A stretch of DNA of 64,000 nucleotides, from positions 1 through 64,000 of the forward strand of contig NZ_UGGU01000003.1 of the NCBI RefSeq assembly GCF_900450765.1, written 5' to 3'. Position 1 is the stretch's first letter, and the number at the start of each line of letters is the position of its first letter. The notes under the pieces are model-generated. The model was given only the letters and a program-made list of their open reading frames with translations, did not search any database and was not told where the DNA came from. This DNA is from Fusobacterium necrogenes (lineage in GTDB: Bacteria > Fusobacteriota > Fusobacteriia > Fusobacteriales > Fusobacteriaceae). The translations under genes and the position numbers were made by a program. Below, piece after piece: positions 19,701 through 27,637 of this stretch.

Positions 19701-22700
19701 TCAATCATTAACTGATTTAGGAGTTAAAATAGGAATTAATCCAAACGGAGAGTTAGTAGTAACTAAAGAGAAGGATGTAAATATAGGATCTAAAACTTTA
19801 ACTATTGATTATTACAATATCAAGAATTCAGCTCAAGATAATCAGAATATTCATTTAGGGACTTTTGATTTAACATTAGAAAATTATATAGTTGGTGATT
19901 ATGATAGTAATAAGATGACTATTGATATAGACAGAAGATTTGCATCAATAGTAACATATAACTGGTTATTTAAAGATGGTACAGTAGCTGCAACTGTTGA
20001 TGGGCAATCAGTAACTAAAAAAGATTATTTTTCTGATTTCTTTAAATATGATGGGAATTTACAAACTGCAGCAGGAACAATTGTAACAAATTTAGAGATG
20101 CCAGAAAGAACTTTACATCATACAGGGACTCATTATGATTATTATCATTTATTAACTTCTACAACTTGGCAAGGAGAAGGGGCTGTTCCTAAACAAGGAA
20201 ATATGAGTAGTATAGATAATTTGGTAACAGCTTCAAAAGGAAATACTAGTGATGATAAAAGTTTATATAATAAATTTTCTTTAGTATTTAGTGATGGGGG
20301 TACTGAAAAAATTTATAAAGGAAATATAGAAGAAGTAATAGTTGGAGAAGAGTCAAAAAGTGGTAGTGGAACATTGGATATATTTAATATGATACAAGGG
20401 ACAGAATATAAATTTAAAACAAGTGTTACAGATAGAGATATTGAATCTTCTGATCCTAATGTAATAATTACCGAGGCTAGCAATCCAATAAATACAAAAG
20501 GAGTTATAGATGGTACAACTAATAAAAATGTTGCTAATAAAATAAGAGTTACATTTGATAGTAGCACTCCAATAGTTTCACCTAATTCTACTATGGAAAT
20601 TGAGGATAATGGTTTAAAAGTTGCTATAAACACTACAGATAATAATGAATTCTTAGGAGGGTTTATTTTAACTAAAATTGCCGAAAATATAACAGCTACT
20701 AATGTAAAAATAGAGTATTTCTATACTGTAGATCCAAATAGTACTAATATAGAATTTACAGGAAATAGCGCCAATACAATTAAGTTGGGAGAGTTTACTT
20801 TAACTATAGAAGAGAAAAAGCCAGTGGATAGTGGAGATATAATATTTACTGTAGACCCAAGACTAAAACAGATTAGTTCTATTGTAAGTGAAAATATAAC
20901 TTGGTTAACTCCTAATGGAATGTTTGGACCTTGGGCTAGTACTTCAAAGAAAGACTATAGTGGACTCTTATATCTAGATAATAAAGTTACTGATATGACA
21001 ACAGCGACTATAGATTCAGTAGCAGATAGAGTAGACGGAACTTCTTCTAGTGATTATATTGTATTTGAAAATCAAAGTTCTTATAATGATATTGCATTTA
21101 AGCCTGATTTAGCCTTAAATCAGTATGGAACTTTAGATAATATTATGGTTTCTCCGTCTAAAGATGAGACTTTTGTTTCTACATTTATAGACAGTAGTGG
21201 AAGTAGATATCATATTGATGTTATAGTTGACTATGACGATACTGTACCAGAGGATGGATATTCAGGAAGTGGGGTATTGGATATTAGTAATGGAATAAAA
21301 GGTACAAAATATTTATTCTCAGCTCCAACAGATATGAGTACTGGCAGTGGAACATCTACTTCAAATGGTGGGCTATCTATGACTATTACAGGTGAATTTC
21401 CTAATACAAATGGTGTAGTTACTGGCAAGAAAAGTATTAGTATAGCAGATAATGTAGTTGTAACTGTAAATGGAAGGGAAATAAGTACAAAAGAAAATGA
21501 CTCAGCTGTTATTGGTGGTGAAATTCATAAAATAGATGAAGATTTAAAAATAGGATTAACTCCTGATAATAAAATCAAACTAATTAAATTAGCTCGTGAG
21601 TTTAATTATACTGGTAATAATAAAATAGTTATTGAATACAAATATAAAGATGTAAGACTAGGAGTATTTAATTTAGATATTAGTAGTGATTTAATAGAAG
21701 TTGATTTAGGTACTCTCAATGTTAAAATAGATAATAGAATTATTCAGTTACCAGATAGTCATTCATGGATAAGATTAGATGGAGAAGTAATGAATTTGGA
21801 TAGCGGGAGTATAGGAAATTATAAAGAATTTATTCAAGTTGGAAATTGGAGTAATGGAGAAAGTGCATTGCAATATAATGGGAATGATAAAATAAAATTA
21901 GTAGAAAGAATAAATGATATGGGAATATCTTATGATTCAGGAATATATGCTAGAGTTCAAACTAAAAATGAAGGAGCTTTTCCTGAAAGAGAAACAGTAA
22001 ATAGTGACTATATACTAGTTAGTAAATTTATACAAACTGGACAAAATTCTAAACTTGTAGTTTCAAAATGGGATGTAACAGATAAAGATAATTCTTCTAC
22101 GGGAAAACATGATGGAAGAAATGAGTTTTTTGTTACAGGAACAAAAGAAGGAAGTGAAATTGAGGTAGCTTATAAAGGAAATATTCAAGAAAAATATAGA
22201 GATAGAGATGGAGCTGAAAAAATTATACTAGATGGGGTAACAAAAGAAGAAACCGTATATAAGGGTAGTGGAAGTATAAATTTAGTTTCTGCTGAGATAG
22301 GAACTCCATACTCTTTCACAAAAGGAGGCAGTGGAAATATTTCTTCAACACCAAAAATAACTAATGGAAGAGATCAAAACTCATTATTAAATCTATTTGT
22401 TTCTAGTGGGACAAAAAATATAGATCCTACAAGTATGTTTGATAGTAATAAAAAAATAGCAAATATTTTAAAGGTTTCAGTAAATGGTGGAACTACAGCT
22501 ACTATAAAAGGGACTATGAAAGAAAAATTAGAAACAGAAGCACTAACACTAGGAGAAGGAAAAGTAAAAATAGGGATAGATACTTTAGGAAATCTGTTGA
22601 TAACAAAGATTGAAGAGGGAAATATTCCAAATACACTAATTAAACTGGATTATTATTATAGTCCAGATGTATTAATAACAGGTAGAGAAATTCACCTAGG

Positions 22701-24009
22701 AACATTTGATTTGATGATTTTAAATCCTATAATAGAATCAAGTACTATTCCTACTGTAACTATAGATAAGAGGTTTGCTGAAAATGTACATTATAACTGG
22801 CTATTTAGAGATGGAAGGGCAAGTGATGATTTGTATCAGTATCCTGGAAATGCTCAAGATTATAGTAAACTATTTAAATATAGCACTCAAAGTCTTGATA
22901 ATTTACCTACTAATGGTGAAGTTCGTGATGCTATAGGTGTAGAAGGAAGAATACATAGAGAAAATTCAAGTGATACGGAAAGTTATAGACTTTACCATAT
23001 AAATAATACTGAATGGCGTGGAGAAGCTGCTGTTCCAATATCTGGCTTAATGAATAACTTAAATAATATAGTAACTATCTCAAAAGGAAATAGTGAAGAT
23101 TCTATTTCAAAAGAAAATAAATTTTCGTTATTATTTGAGGAAGATGGAGAAATGAAAATTTATAAAGGAAATATCAAGGAAGAAATTGTTGGAGATGGTG
23201 TAAGTAAAGGTAGCGGAGAGGTAACGTTTATAAGTACTGATACAGATATAACTTATAAGTTTCCTACTACTCTGAACAATCAAGAAACTAGTGTAATTGG
23301 AAATGGTACTGATAATAGGACTTTGGCTATGAAAAATGTAAAAACTAGTACTGGAGCAATTCAGGCTTTGCCTAATGGAAATGGATTGACAGAAATAGTA
23401 GGAGAAAATCAAGTAATAGCTAATAAAATAACTGTTTCATGCAAAGATACAAATTTATCTAATGCAAAAGAGGTTACTATAGATAATATTACTTTTGGTA
23501 TTGGAGATAATGGAGGATTAACTTTGAAAAAGGGAAAAGATTTTAATCCTTCAGAAGATAAGGTGTACACTATAAAGTTTTATTATAAAAATCCTGGTAA
23601 TGATTCTCAAGGTGATATAGAGTTATCAACTTTTGATTTAACAATAAGAGACTCAATATTTGAAATAGATGGAGATGGAGTATTAAACTTTGGAGATATG
23701 GTATATAACTCAAATTATCCATACGTAACACAGGGTGGAATATTTTATGTAAAATGTAATGATCCGGCTATGATAGCAGGAAAGAAAGTAGAGTTTTCAG
23801 TAGATAGAGATAAGGTTCAACCTATGAAAAATACAAATGGTCAAACAGGAGATCAAAATGAAGTACCTTTAGTAAATACACAAGTACAAACACGTTCTAA
23901 TGGAAAGTTCTATTTACAATCAACAGCAGATTTAAGTGGTAGACCAAATACAGGTAAGTATGAGGGTGAAATAGAAGTAATAGTAACTATTCAAGATAAG
24001 CAACCATAA
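16153..24009 (+). CDS. giant modular secreted protein 2 (putative fibre-forming adhesin)
   Basis: A 2618-residue paralogue of the first giant protein. The ATG at 16153 is chosen over one 39 bases upstream because it matches the first giant's start (MGS, IKKLL) and follows GGGAGGG. The signal peptide is residues 1-22. Residues 23-200 are nearly identical to the paralogue, and residues about 201-595 are a divergent head. Six modules begin near residues 601, 919, 1255, 1563, 1855 and 2202, followed by a C-terminal domain at 2502-2618. The last module and C-terminal domain match the paralogue closely. Other modules match best out of register: module 2 resembles module 6 of the first giant (both VKLDARI), and module 4 resembles its module 2 (both DPRL.QISS). 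Two cysteines, in VSCKD and VKCND, are shared with giant 1 near the C-terminus. Role as for giant 1: an exported adhesin or fibre is inference from context. Confidence 0.7.
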   Translation: MGSKIKKLLMLLIMILGVVLFANEEKKAPNEIIKDNPEREVTTVESMKVRDHATMSLSVTKKNEKVIEGELIGDTLKVKLPIKGINENTLDRIAKPKEGKKLVIESKSRVNPRMARMVTNTTKKMPTQEEMNNLTLEQVKAMMNNSDTKEIETQSKGVKNHIAVENESGIDVEVLDVNRNEDIYVNVEENGEVIDRYKVVMLNQRSAKGNINLPADGDYFFRRNVFKIGISGNIWFGNKGVVYSNGVIKNLDKIEFNGNNISAFRLDDDFIQRESKFASSSEEIFGATVRLKLNSDKTWYYPLIKNNVLGSKGETYLQLRLGPETRYQPFYSGSSGALYEVRNTSGIGVNGFRKVEFYEHTSTANGADYLENGDVNALGLELVKKSSSLSHIGVYKTNQPIKITYTTNTDSKTWSVFPRVAVGDEAKDDQNNGIDGLNLVINESNVKKVINENLNPYKGGWQEIVINDDNNNVSFMKSDFNSDLGLFLQIDSGTKEKIKISTSSIVNGKIEYNNFYTRSYNQGGINQTLKIAVSQNKGEYAKVHYKVEDDSGITNPTNGNPEFVFYLIQGIKREGYVTELRKVRYTLKFERKVPSENKVNIEVQIDERIKETIKNEQAGNYSWIGLNGGFGKWEQIGDEDQSIINISTKYADNAYRIEDIVSVNDKGKDTDVSNNYNRFNVDGADRLDIVFKTGITFTELATKNNLMISPKISTEYNIVYNGVSVSNTQDKKRFASKITLTHVSPAQSDYDRQYYSLDKGFTGNGVIVLTEKTKGIEYTLLNPSIEPENTKELKLNSHIGFLPNFKGAVIGQTDKQIVTKYKISVTNGDSGASNFINIDNDDGYIIGSNLKIRLIKPENLQTKKMIKLTKLKDVNFDYSLKIEYYHTITTGDNQKVEMKLGEYTLTVENEVVEKDLGEASVKLDARITQVDGNYSWIRLSDKRLSKLTEIKSIGNYPEFIGDIEEFSNANNLSQYDNLDITNVESINDSPTLSGPIGLDNVNYKYINGNNEAAIPYSQDTNEITFGQFKETGVNSKLFISKWDFSNGAHNGNNKFKVVADNGIRFVGNIVEKYITQDNPNGISNMAGKLAENTAYKGEGILNLARAVLGQAYTFTAGTTGNITVSSSGYNNRNTTLKITSGKSLDATGVLTTNDNNSIANRMIIKEGLTTLATVDGSVGNELSQSLTDLGVKIGINPNGELVVTKEKDVNIGSKTLTIDYYNIKNSAQDNQNIHLGTFDLTLENYIVGDYDSNKMTIDIDRRFASIVTYNWLFKDGTVAATVDGQSVTKKDYFSDFFKYDGNLQTAAGTIVTNLEMPERTLHHTGTHYDYYHLLTSTTWQGEGAVPKQGNMSSIDNLVTASKGNTSDDKSLYNKFSLVFSDGGTEKIYKGNIEEVIVGEESKSGSGTLDIFNMIQGTEYKFKTSVTDRDIESSDPNVIITEASNPINTKGVIDGTTNKNVANKIRVTFDSSTPIVSPNSTMEIEDNGLKVAINTTDNNEFLGGFILTKIAENITATNVKIEYFYTVDPNSTNIEFTGNSANTIKLGEFTLTIEEKKPVDSGDIIFTVDPRLKQISSIVSENITWLTPNGMFGPWASTSKKDYSGLLYLDNKVTDMTTATIDSVADRVDGTSSSDYIVFENQSSYNDIAFKPDLALNQYGTLDNIMVSPSKDETFVSTFIDSSGSRYHIDVIVDYDDTVPEDGYSGSGVLDISNGIKGTKYLFSAPTDMSTGSGTSTSNGGLSMTITGEFPNTNGVVTGKKSISIADNVVVTVNGREISTKENDSAVIGGEIHKIDEDLKIGLTPDNKIKLIKLAREFNYTGNNKIVIEYKYKDVRLGVFNLDISSDLIEVDLGTLNVKIDNRIIQLPDSHSWIRLDGEVMNLDSGSIGNYKEFIQVGNWSNGESALQYNGNDKIKLVERINDMGISYDSGIYARVQTKNEGAFPERETVNSDYILVSKFIQTGQNSKLVVSKWDVTDKDNSSTGKHDGRNEFFVTGTKEGSEIEVAYKGNIQEKYRDRDGAEKIILDGVTKEETVYKGSGSINLVSAEIGTPYSFTKGGSGNISSTPKITNGRDQNSLLNLFVSSGTKNIDPTSMFDSNKKIANILKVSVNGGTTATIKGTMKEKLETEALTLGEGKVKIGIDTLGNLLITKIEEGNIPNTLIKLDYYYSPDVLITGREIHLGTFDLMILNPIIESSTIPTVTIDKRFAENVHYNWLFRDGRASDDLYQYPGNAQDYSKLFKYSTQSLDNLPTNGEVRDAIGVEGRIHRENSSDTESYRLYHINNTEWRGEAAVPISGLMNNLNNIVTISKGNSEDSISKENKFSLLFEEDGEMKIYKGNIKEEIVGDGVSKGSGEVTFISTDTDITYKFPTTLNNQETSVIGNGTDNRTLAMKNVKTSTGAIQALPNGNGLTEIVGENQVIANKITVSCKDTNLSNAKEVTIDNITFGIGDNGGLTLKKGKDFNPSEDKVYTIKFYYKNPGNDSQGDIELSTFDLTIRDSIFEIDGDGVLNFGDMVYNSNYPYVTQGGIFYVKCNDPAMIAGKKVEFSVDRDKVQPMKNTNGQTGDQNEVPLVNTQVQTRSNGKFYLQSTADLSGRPNTGKYEGEIEVIVTIQDKQP
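22723..23989 (+). repeat. 3' direct repeat, copy 2
   Basis: Second copy of the last module plus C-terminal domain, the same length as 14726-15992. The two genes part again only in the last few codons (ITSP against IQDKQP). Confidence 0.85.
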
Positions 24010-24013
24010 TGAG

Positions 24014-24043
24014 TGTTAGAACTCTAATTTTAGGGTTCTAACA
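24014..24043 (+). terminator. hairpin after giant gene 2
   Basis: TGTTAGAAC pairs with GTTCTAACA over a loop of about 12 bases. A run of A/T follows, with seven T residues further down. It could end the long operon transcript at least in part. Confidence 0.5.
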
Positions 24044-24134
24044 TCTATTAAAAAATATTTTTATATTTTAATCTTTTTTTAATAAAAAGGTGTTAAAATC
24101 ATATCATAAAGAATAAAGTATGGAGGTAATATAT

Positions 24135-24506
24135 ATGAAAAAAATATTAATGGGATTATTTTTAGTAACATCACTAATGGCAGTTGCAGGAGGACAATAT
24201 GATTATGTAGAAGATAGATTAGAGTTAAAATATGCAGTTTTAACAGATAATAAAAATAATTCATTAGCAATAGATGGAATAGATATAGGTGTATTTAATG
24301 GACGTGCATATGTCAATATGGAAATAGAGTCATTCTCAGGAGATGGAGGATGGGGAAAATTTGATAAACCATCATATGATAGAATAGCAAAGCAGATAGC
24401 AGATGAAGTAAGAGGGATGTTAAATACAAACGATCCAGTGGAAATAACATTGATATTAGAAAAAGAGATAGGAAGAGATATGATGTTACATAATGGGCTA
24501 TACTAG
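24135..24506 (+). CDS. small secreted protein of unknown function
   Basis: A 123-residue protein. The start at 24135 is chosen because TGGAGGT lies 7-13 bases upstream; an in-frame ATG at 24120 has no RBS and overlaps that Shine-Dalgarno. The signal peptide (MKKILMGLFLVTSLMAVAGG) is clear. The mature part has an RLELKYAVL strand, a GIDIGVFNGRAYVNMEIE hairpin, a Gly-rich GDGGWGKF turn, and a helix (SYDRIAKQIADEVRGML) followed by VEITLILEKE. I do not recognise the family. It follows the second giant gene by about 125 bases and precedes a strong terminator, so it may be the last operon member or be transcribed separately. Confidence 0.65.
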   Translation: MKKILMGLFLVTSLMAVAGGQYDYVEDRLELKYAVLTDNKNNSLAIDGIDIGVFNGRAYVNMEIESFSGDGGWGKFDKPSYDRIAKQIADEVRGMLNTNDPVEITLILEKEIGRDMMLHNGLY

Positions 24507-24540
24507 TTTAACTTCTAGATAAATAACATAGAATAGGTAT

Positions 24541-24577
24541 AAAGGGAATTGTCCAGGTTTATTGGACAATTCCCTTT
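24541..24577. terminator. bidirectional terminator
   Basis: A perfect 15-bp inverted repeat (AAAGGGAATTGTCCA with its complement) has a 7-base loop and T-rich flanks on both strands. It separates the plus-strand secretion locus from the minus-strand phospholipase gene. Confidence 0.9.
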
Positions 24578-24591
24578 TATAATATTTATTA

Positions 24592-26886
24592 TTAAAAAAT
24601 ATGTCCAAGATATAATTCAAATATTGGAGAAGAGGTATCAATATTATTGGTTGCCATAAATGCCATAGGACCCAAGAAAGTATCCCATCCTATACCTGCA
24701 CCATATCCTTGATATTTATCTTTCCAGAGTTTTGAATTTTTCTGGAAAGAGAGTTTAGGGCTAGAATATGTCAGTATGTTATATCTAGCTAATAGATATA
24801 GGGTATCAGAAAGATTGTATTTAAAGCCAAACTCTCCTATATAGAATTCATCAGCATACCTTCCCATGATAGGAAGACCTGTAAAAGCATAGCTTATTTC
24901 AGAACTTTTACTTCCTCCTAATCTAAATAATTTATTATTTTCTAGTTTATTTCCAATTATTTTTCCTAGACTTCCGCCTAAAGAAATAGATAATTTATTA
25001 TTAAGAGGAAAATTTAGTGAAGCTATACCAGAAAATCCATTATATTCATTTCTTTCTTTAATCTCTTCTCCAATAAAAGAGAGTAATAGCAAGGATGTAC
25101 CACTAGATGGAAAGGCTTTATTATCTAAAGTATCAAAATAGATAAAAGGTTTTAGATAAACAAATTGCTTAGTTCCATTAAAATCTTTATATATTTTTTC
25201 TCCTTCATAGTAGTCTGTTTGGTGGTATTCATACCCTAACTTTATTCCTGATACTACACTATTAGAGAATGTAGTTCCTAAAGATAATTCTGTGGTAACT
25301 ATTTCTCCTTTATATGTTGATACTTTATCACCATCTCTAAATAGAAAATATGGGAAATTTTTGTATCCTAAGTCAACTGAACCAAGAATTTTAAAATTAC
25401 CAATTTCATAGAAAGATAAGTTACCAAGATTTATTTTAGGATATTTTGATAATTCAGCTGTAAGAGTATAGTTTTGTGTCCAAGCTCCAAAATTAGGGAC
25501 AGTAGTGGCTATTTTCATGGATGCTCCATAGTCGGATATGTAGTTTAAAGATGCACCTATATTGATATTATCTTTTTCTTTTACAGTAAATGTTATTTCT
25601 TCATTATTTATCTTATAGTATACTTTTTCAATGTATGGTATGGCATATATTTTTTTACTCCATAGTTCTAAATCTTTTTTGCTGTATACATTTTTAGAGG
25701 TTTTTGGAGCTAAATCTCTTACTTTTTTTTCAGTGAGAATAGAATTACCGATTAATTGAATATTAGAAATCTTAAAATTTTTATCTGGTAAGGTTTTGTT
25801 TTTTTGTTCGGTAAAAGCTTTAGAAAAACTTAAATTTTTAAGTAGATAATCAAATTTTAAAGTAGCCTCTATTCCTTCATTTACTAAAGAATCAAGATTA
25901 GAAAAGTCTATAGTATTGTGATCTTTTACATCAGGAACAATTAGAATATCAGCTAGTTGTTTTTGAAAATTGATATTTTTATTTCCGTTATATGTAGCGA
26001 TTTTATCTAATACACTCACTACATTAGAGTTATCAACTATCTCAGAAGGATTAGCGCCAATATCTACAGCTATAACTATGTCTGCTCCCATAATGATAGC
26101 AGTATCTACAGGAATGTTATTAGTGACTCCACCATCTACAAAAAAATCTTTTCCATCTTGGACAGGTTCTAAAAAACTTGGAATAGCCATACTTTTAAAA
26201 GTGGCAAGGGCTAAATCTCCACTTTTTATTACTGTTTCTTTTCCACTATTTAAATTAGTAGTTATAGCTCTAAAAGGAATTGGAAAAGCATCAAAGTTTT
26301 CTATGCCTTCAGCTCTATTAAAAATATCTTTTAATTGTAAATAGATATATTCACCATTTAAAAATCCCATAGGTAGAGATAAATTCATATTTTTGTCAAT
26401 ATTGACTTTAAATGGATATTTTTCGCTTGCAAATTTATCTTCTATAGTTCTAAGTGCTCTATCTTTATTATTGTTCATAAGCGAAAGAAAATTCATTTCT
26501 AGTATAAGTTTTTCTATTTCTTCTGGAGAATATCCTACTGAATACATTGCTCCTATGATACTCCCAGCACTTGTTCCAACTATAAAATCTATAGGAATCT
26601 GGTATTTTTCTAAAGTCTTTAATACCCCAATATGAGCAGCTCCTTTTGCCCCGCCACCACTCAATACAAGAGCTATTTTAGGACGAGAGTTTTTAAAATC
26701 TCCATCAATAAGTCCTTCAGAATTACTTTTTTCAATTTTTTCTTTTAAATTTTCTAAACTCCTAGTTTTTTCCATGAGTGCTGTAATTTCTTTATCTATA
26801 GTTTTAATCCTTTCTTCTTTACTTTTATATTCTTGAGAGAAAAGGGAAAAAGATAAAAATATGAAGAGCAATATTTTATAAATCAT
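24592..26886 (-). CDS. fplA: patatin-like phospholipase autotransporter (type Vd, FplA-like)
   Basis: A 764-residue protein with a signal peptide (residues 1-17) and a short coiled coil (about 20-55). The patatin domain is about 70-350: the oxyanion loop GGGAKGAAHIG, the nucleophile elbow GTSAGS, and the catalytic Asp in VDGGVTNN. A POTRA-like segment (about 365-440) follows, then a 16-strand Omp85-type barrel ending in Phe (YLGHIF). This is the layout of type Vd autotransporters such as PlpD and the fusobacterial FplA, an outer-membrane class A1 phospholipase whose catalytic domain is surface-exposed. The length is that of the family. The gene faces away from the TetR gene, and its predicted promoter overlaps a candidate operator. 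RBS AGGAGGA lies just upstream. Confidence 0.93.
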   Translation of the reverse strand: MIYKILLFIFLSFSLFSQEYKSKEERIKTIDKEITALMEKTRSLENLKEKIEKSNSEGLIDGDFKNSRPKIALVLSGGGAKGAAHIGVLKTLEKYQIPIDFIVGTSAGSIIGAMYSVGYSPEEIEKLILEMNFLSLMNNNKDRALRTIEDKFASEKYPFKVNIDKNMNLSLPMGFLNGEYIYLQLKDIFNRAEGIENFDAFPIPFRAITTNLNSGKETVIKSGDLALATFKSMAIPSFLEPVQDGKDFFVDGGVTNNIPVDTAIIMGADIVIAVDIGANPSEIVDNSNVVSVLDKIATYNGNKNINFQKQLADILIVPDVKDHNTIDFSNLDSLVNEGIEATLKFDYLLKNLSFSKAFTEQKNKTLPDKNFKISNIQLIGNSILTEKKVRDLAPKTSKNVYSKKDLELWSKKIYAIPYIEKVYYKINNEEITFTVKEKDNINIGASLNYISDYGASMKIATTVPNFGAWTQNYTLTAELSKYPKINLGNLSFYEIGNFKILGSVDLGYKNFPYFLFRDGDKVSTYKGEIVTTELSLGTTFSNSVVSGIKLGYEYHQTDYYEGEKIYKDFNGTKQFVYLKPFIYFDTLDNKAFPSSGTSLLLLSFIGEEIKERNEYNGFSGIASLNFPLNNKLSISLGGSLGKIIGNKLENNKLFRLGGSKSSEISYAFTGLPIMGRYADEFYIGEFGFKYNLSDTLYLLARYNILTYSSPKLSFQKNSKLWKDKYQGYGAGIGWDTFLGPMAFMATNNIDTSSPIFELYLGHIF

Positions 26887-26932
26887 AGTTCCTCCTAAAA
26901 TATACTAGATAAAATTCTATAAATATGTTAAT

Positions 26933-26961
26933 ATTATATCATAAATAAATTAAACTAGTAA
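26933..26961 (-). promoter_or_regulatory. predicted promoter of the patatin autotransporter gene
   Basis: On the minus strand TTACTA and TATAAT are 17 bases apart, about 45 bases before the start codon. The -10 is perfect and the -35 is weak. The -35 lies inside the palindrome-like site at 26950-26967, so a repressor bound there would block it. Confidence 0.45.
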
Positions 26962-26967
26962 GTCTAT
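26950..26967. promoter_or_regulatory. candidate TetR operator 1
   Basis: This 18-base site matches the perfect inverted repeat at 27604-27621 at 15 of 18 positions, including the right half-site AAGTCTAT. It lies just before the TetR gene and over the predicted -35 of the divergent gene, where an autoregulatory operator is expected. Confidence 0.5.
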
Positions 26968-26981
26968 TTTTAAAGGAGGAG

Positions 26982-27602
26982 ATGATGATACAAAAAAACA
27001 AAAGTTTAGTAGCTCGTTTCAAGATTCTTCAAGTGGCTCTAACTGAGTTTGCAAATTACAGTTATGAGAAATCTTCGATTAATAGAATATGTACAGAAGG
27101 CAATATATCTAAAGGAGTAATGTATCACCATTTTAAAGATAAGGATGAGCTCTATTTATTGTGTGTGAGATATTGTTATGAGGTGATGCTTGATTACTAT
27201 AGAGCTAGATTGAGTAATGAGGGAGATTGGAAAGATGAGATAAAAAATTTCTTTGAAGTTAGATACCATTTTTTTAATGATAATCCTATCCTACAGAAAA
27301 TATTTTTTAATACTTTATTTAAAGCTCCAGAACATTTAAAAAATGAGATAAAAGAGATAAGTAAAAGTTTGGATGAATTAAATTATGAATTTTCATTAAA
27401 AATTTTGAGAAGGATAAAAGTAAGGCATGAATTAAAACAAGAGGAGATAATCTTCTTACTAGATGTAGTTCAGAATTTATTGCATAAAGAGTTTCATAAA
27501 AGAGCTGAAGAATCAAATGAAATAGAAAATTTGTCAATAGAGTATGAGAAGATGGCAGAAAAATGGATTGATATTATATTGTATGGAATTTTAGAAAGAT
27601 AA
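26982..27602 (+). CDS. TetR/AcrR-family transcriptional regulator
   Basis: 206 residues (205 if the second of two tandem ATGs is used; the RBS AAAGGAGG is close to both). The N-terminal helix-turn-helix is clear: KILQVALTEFANYSYEKSSI, then GNISKGVMYHHFKDKDELY, with the typical G-V-M-Y-H-H-F recognition helix. The C-terminal two thirds are helical, as in ligand-binding TetR domains, and do not show a known ligand class. The gene sits 36 bases before a TolC-MFP-RND operon and is most likely its local repressor. Two related palindromes flank the gene and are candidate operators. Confidence 0.88.
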   Translation: MMIQKNKSLVARFKILQVALTEFANYSYEKSSINRICTEGNISKGVMYHHFKDKDELYLLCVRYCYEVMLDYYRARLSNEGDWKDEIKNFFEVRYHFFNDNPILQKIFFNTLFKAPEHLKNEIKEISKSLDELNYEFSLKILRRIKVRHELKQEEIIFLLDVVQNLLHKEFHKRAEESNEIENLSIEYEKMAEKWIDIILYGILER

Positions 27603-27603
27603 A

Positions 27604-27621
27604 ATAGACTATTAAGTCTAT
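27604..27621. promoter_or_regulatory. candidate TetR operator 2
   Basis: A perfect 7-bp inverted repeat (ATAGACT, four-base spacer, AGTCTAT) lies between tetR and the efflux operon. A TATAAT at 27619-27624 overlaps its right half, so binding could block transcription into the pump genes. Confidence 0.55.
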
Positions 27622-27637
27622 AATAAGGAGAGTATCT

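Noticed and set aside
7445-24009. Giants as type V autotransporters or RTX/type I substrates
   Set aside because: No C-terminal beta-barrel or final aromatic strand, no GGxGxD nonapeptides, and a clear Sec signal peptide at the N-terminus of each.
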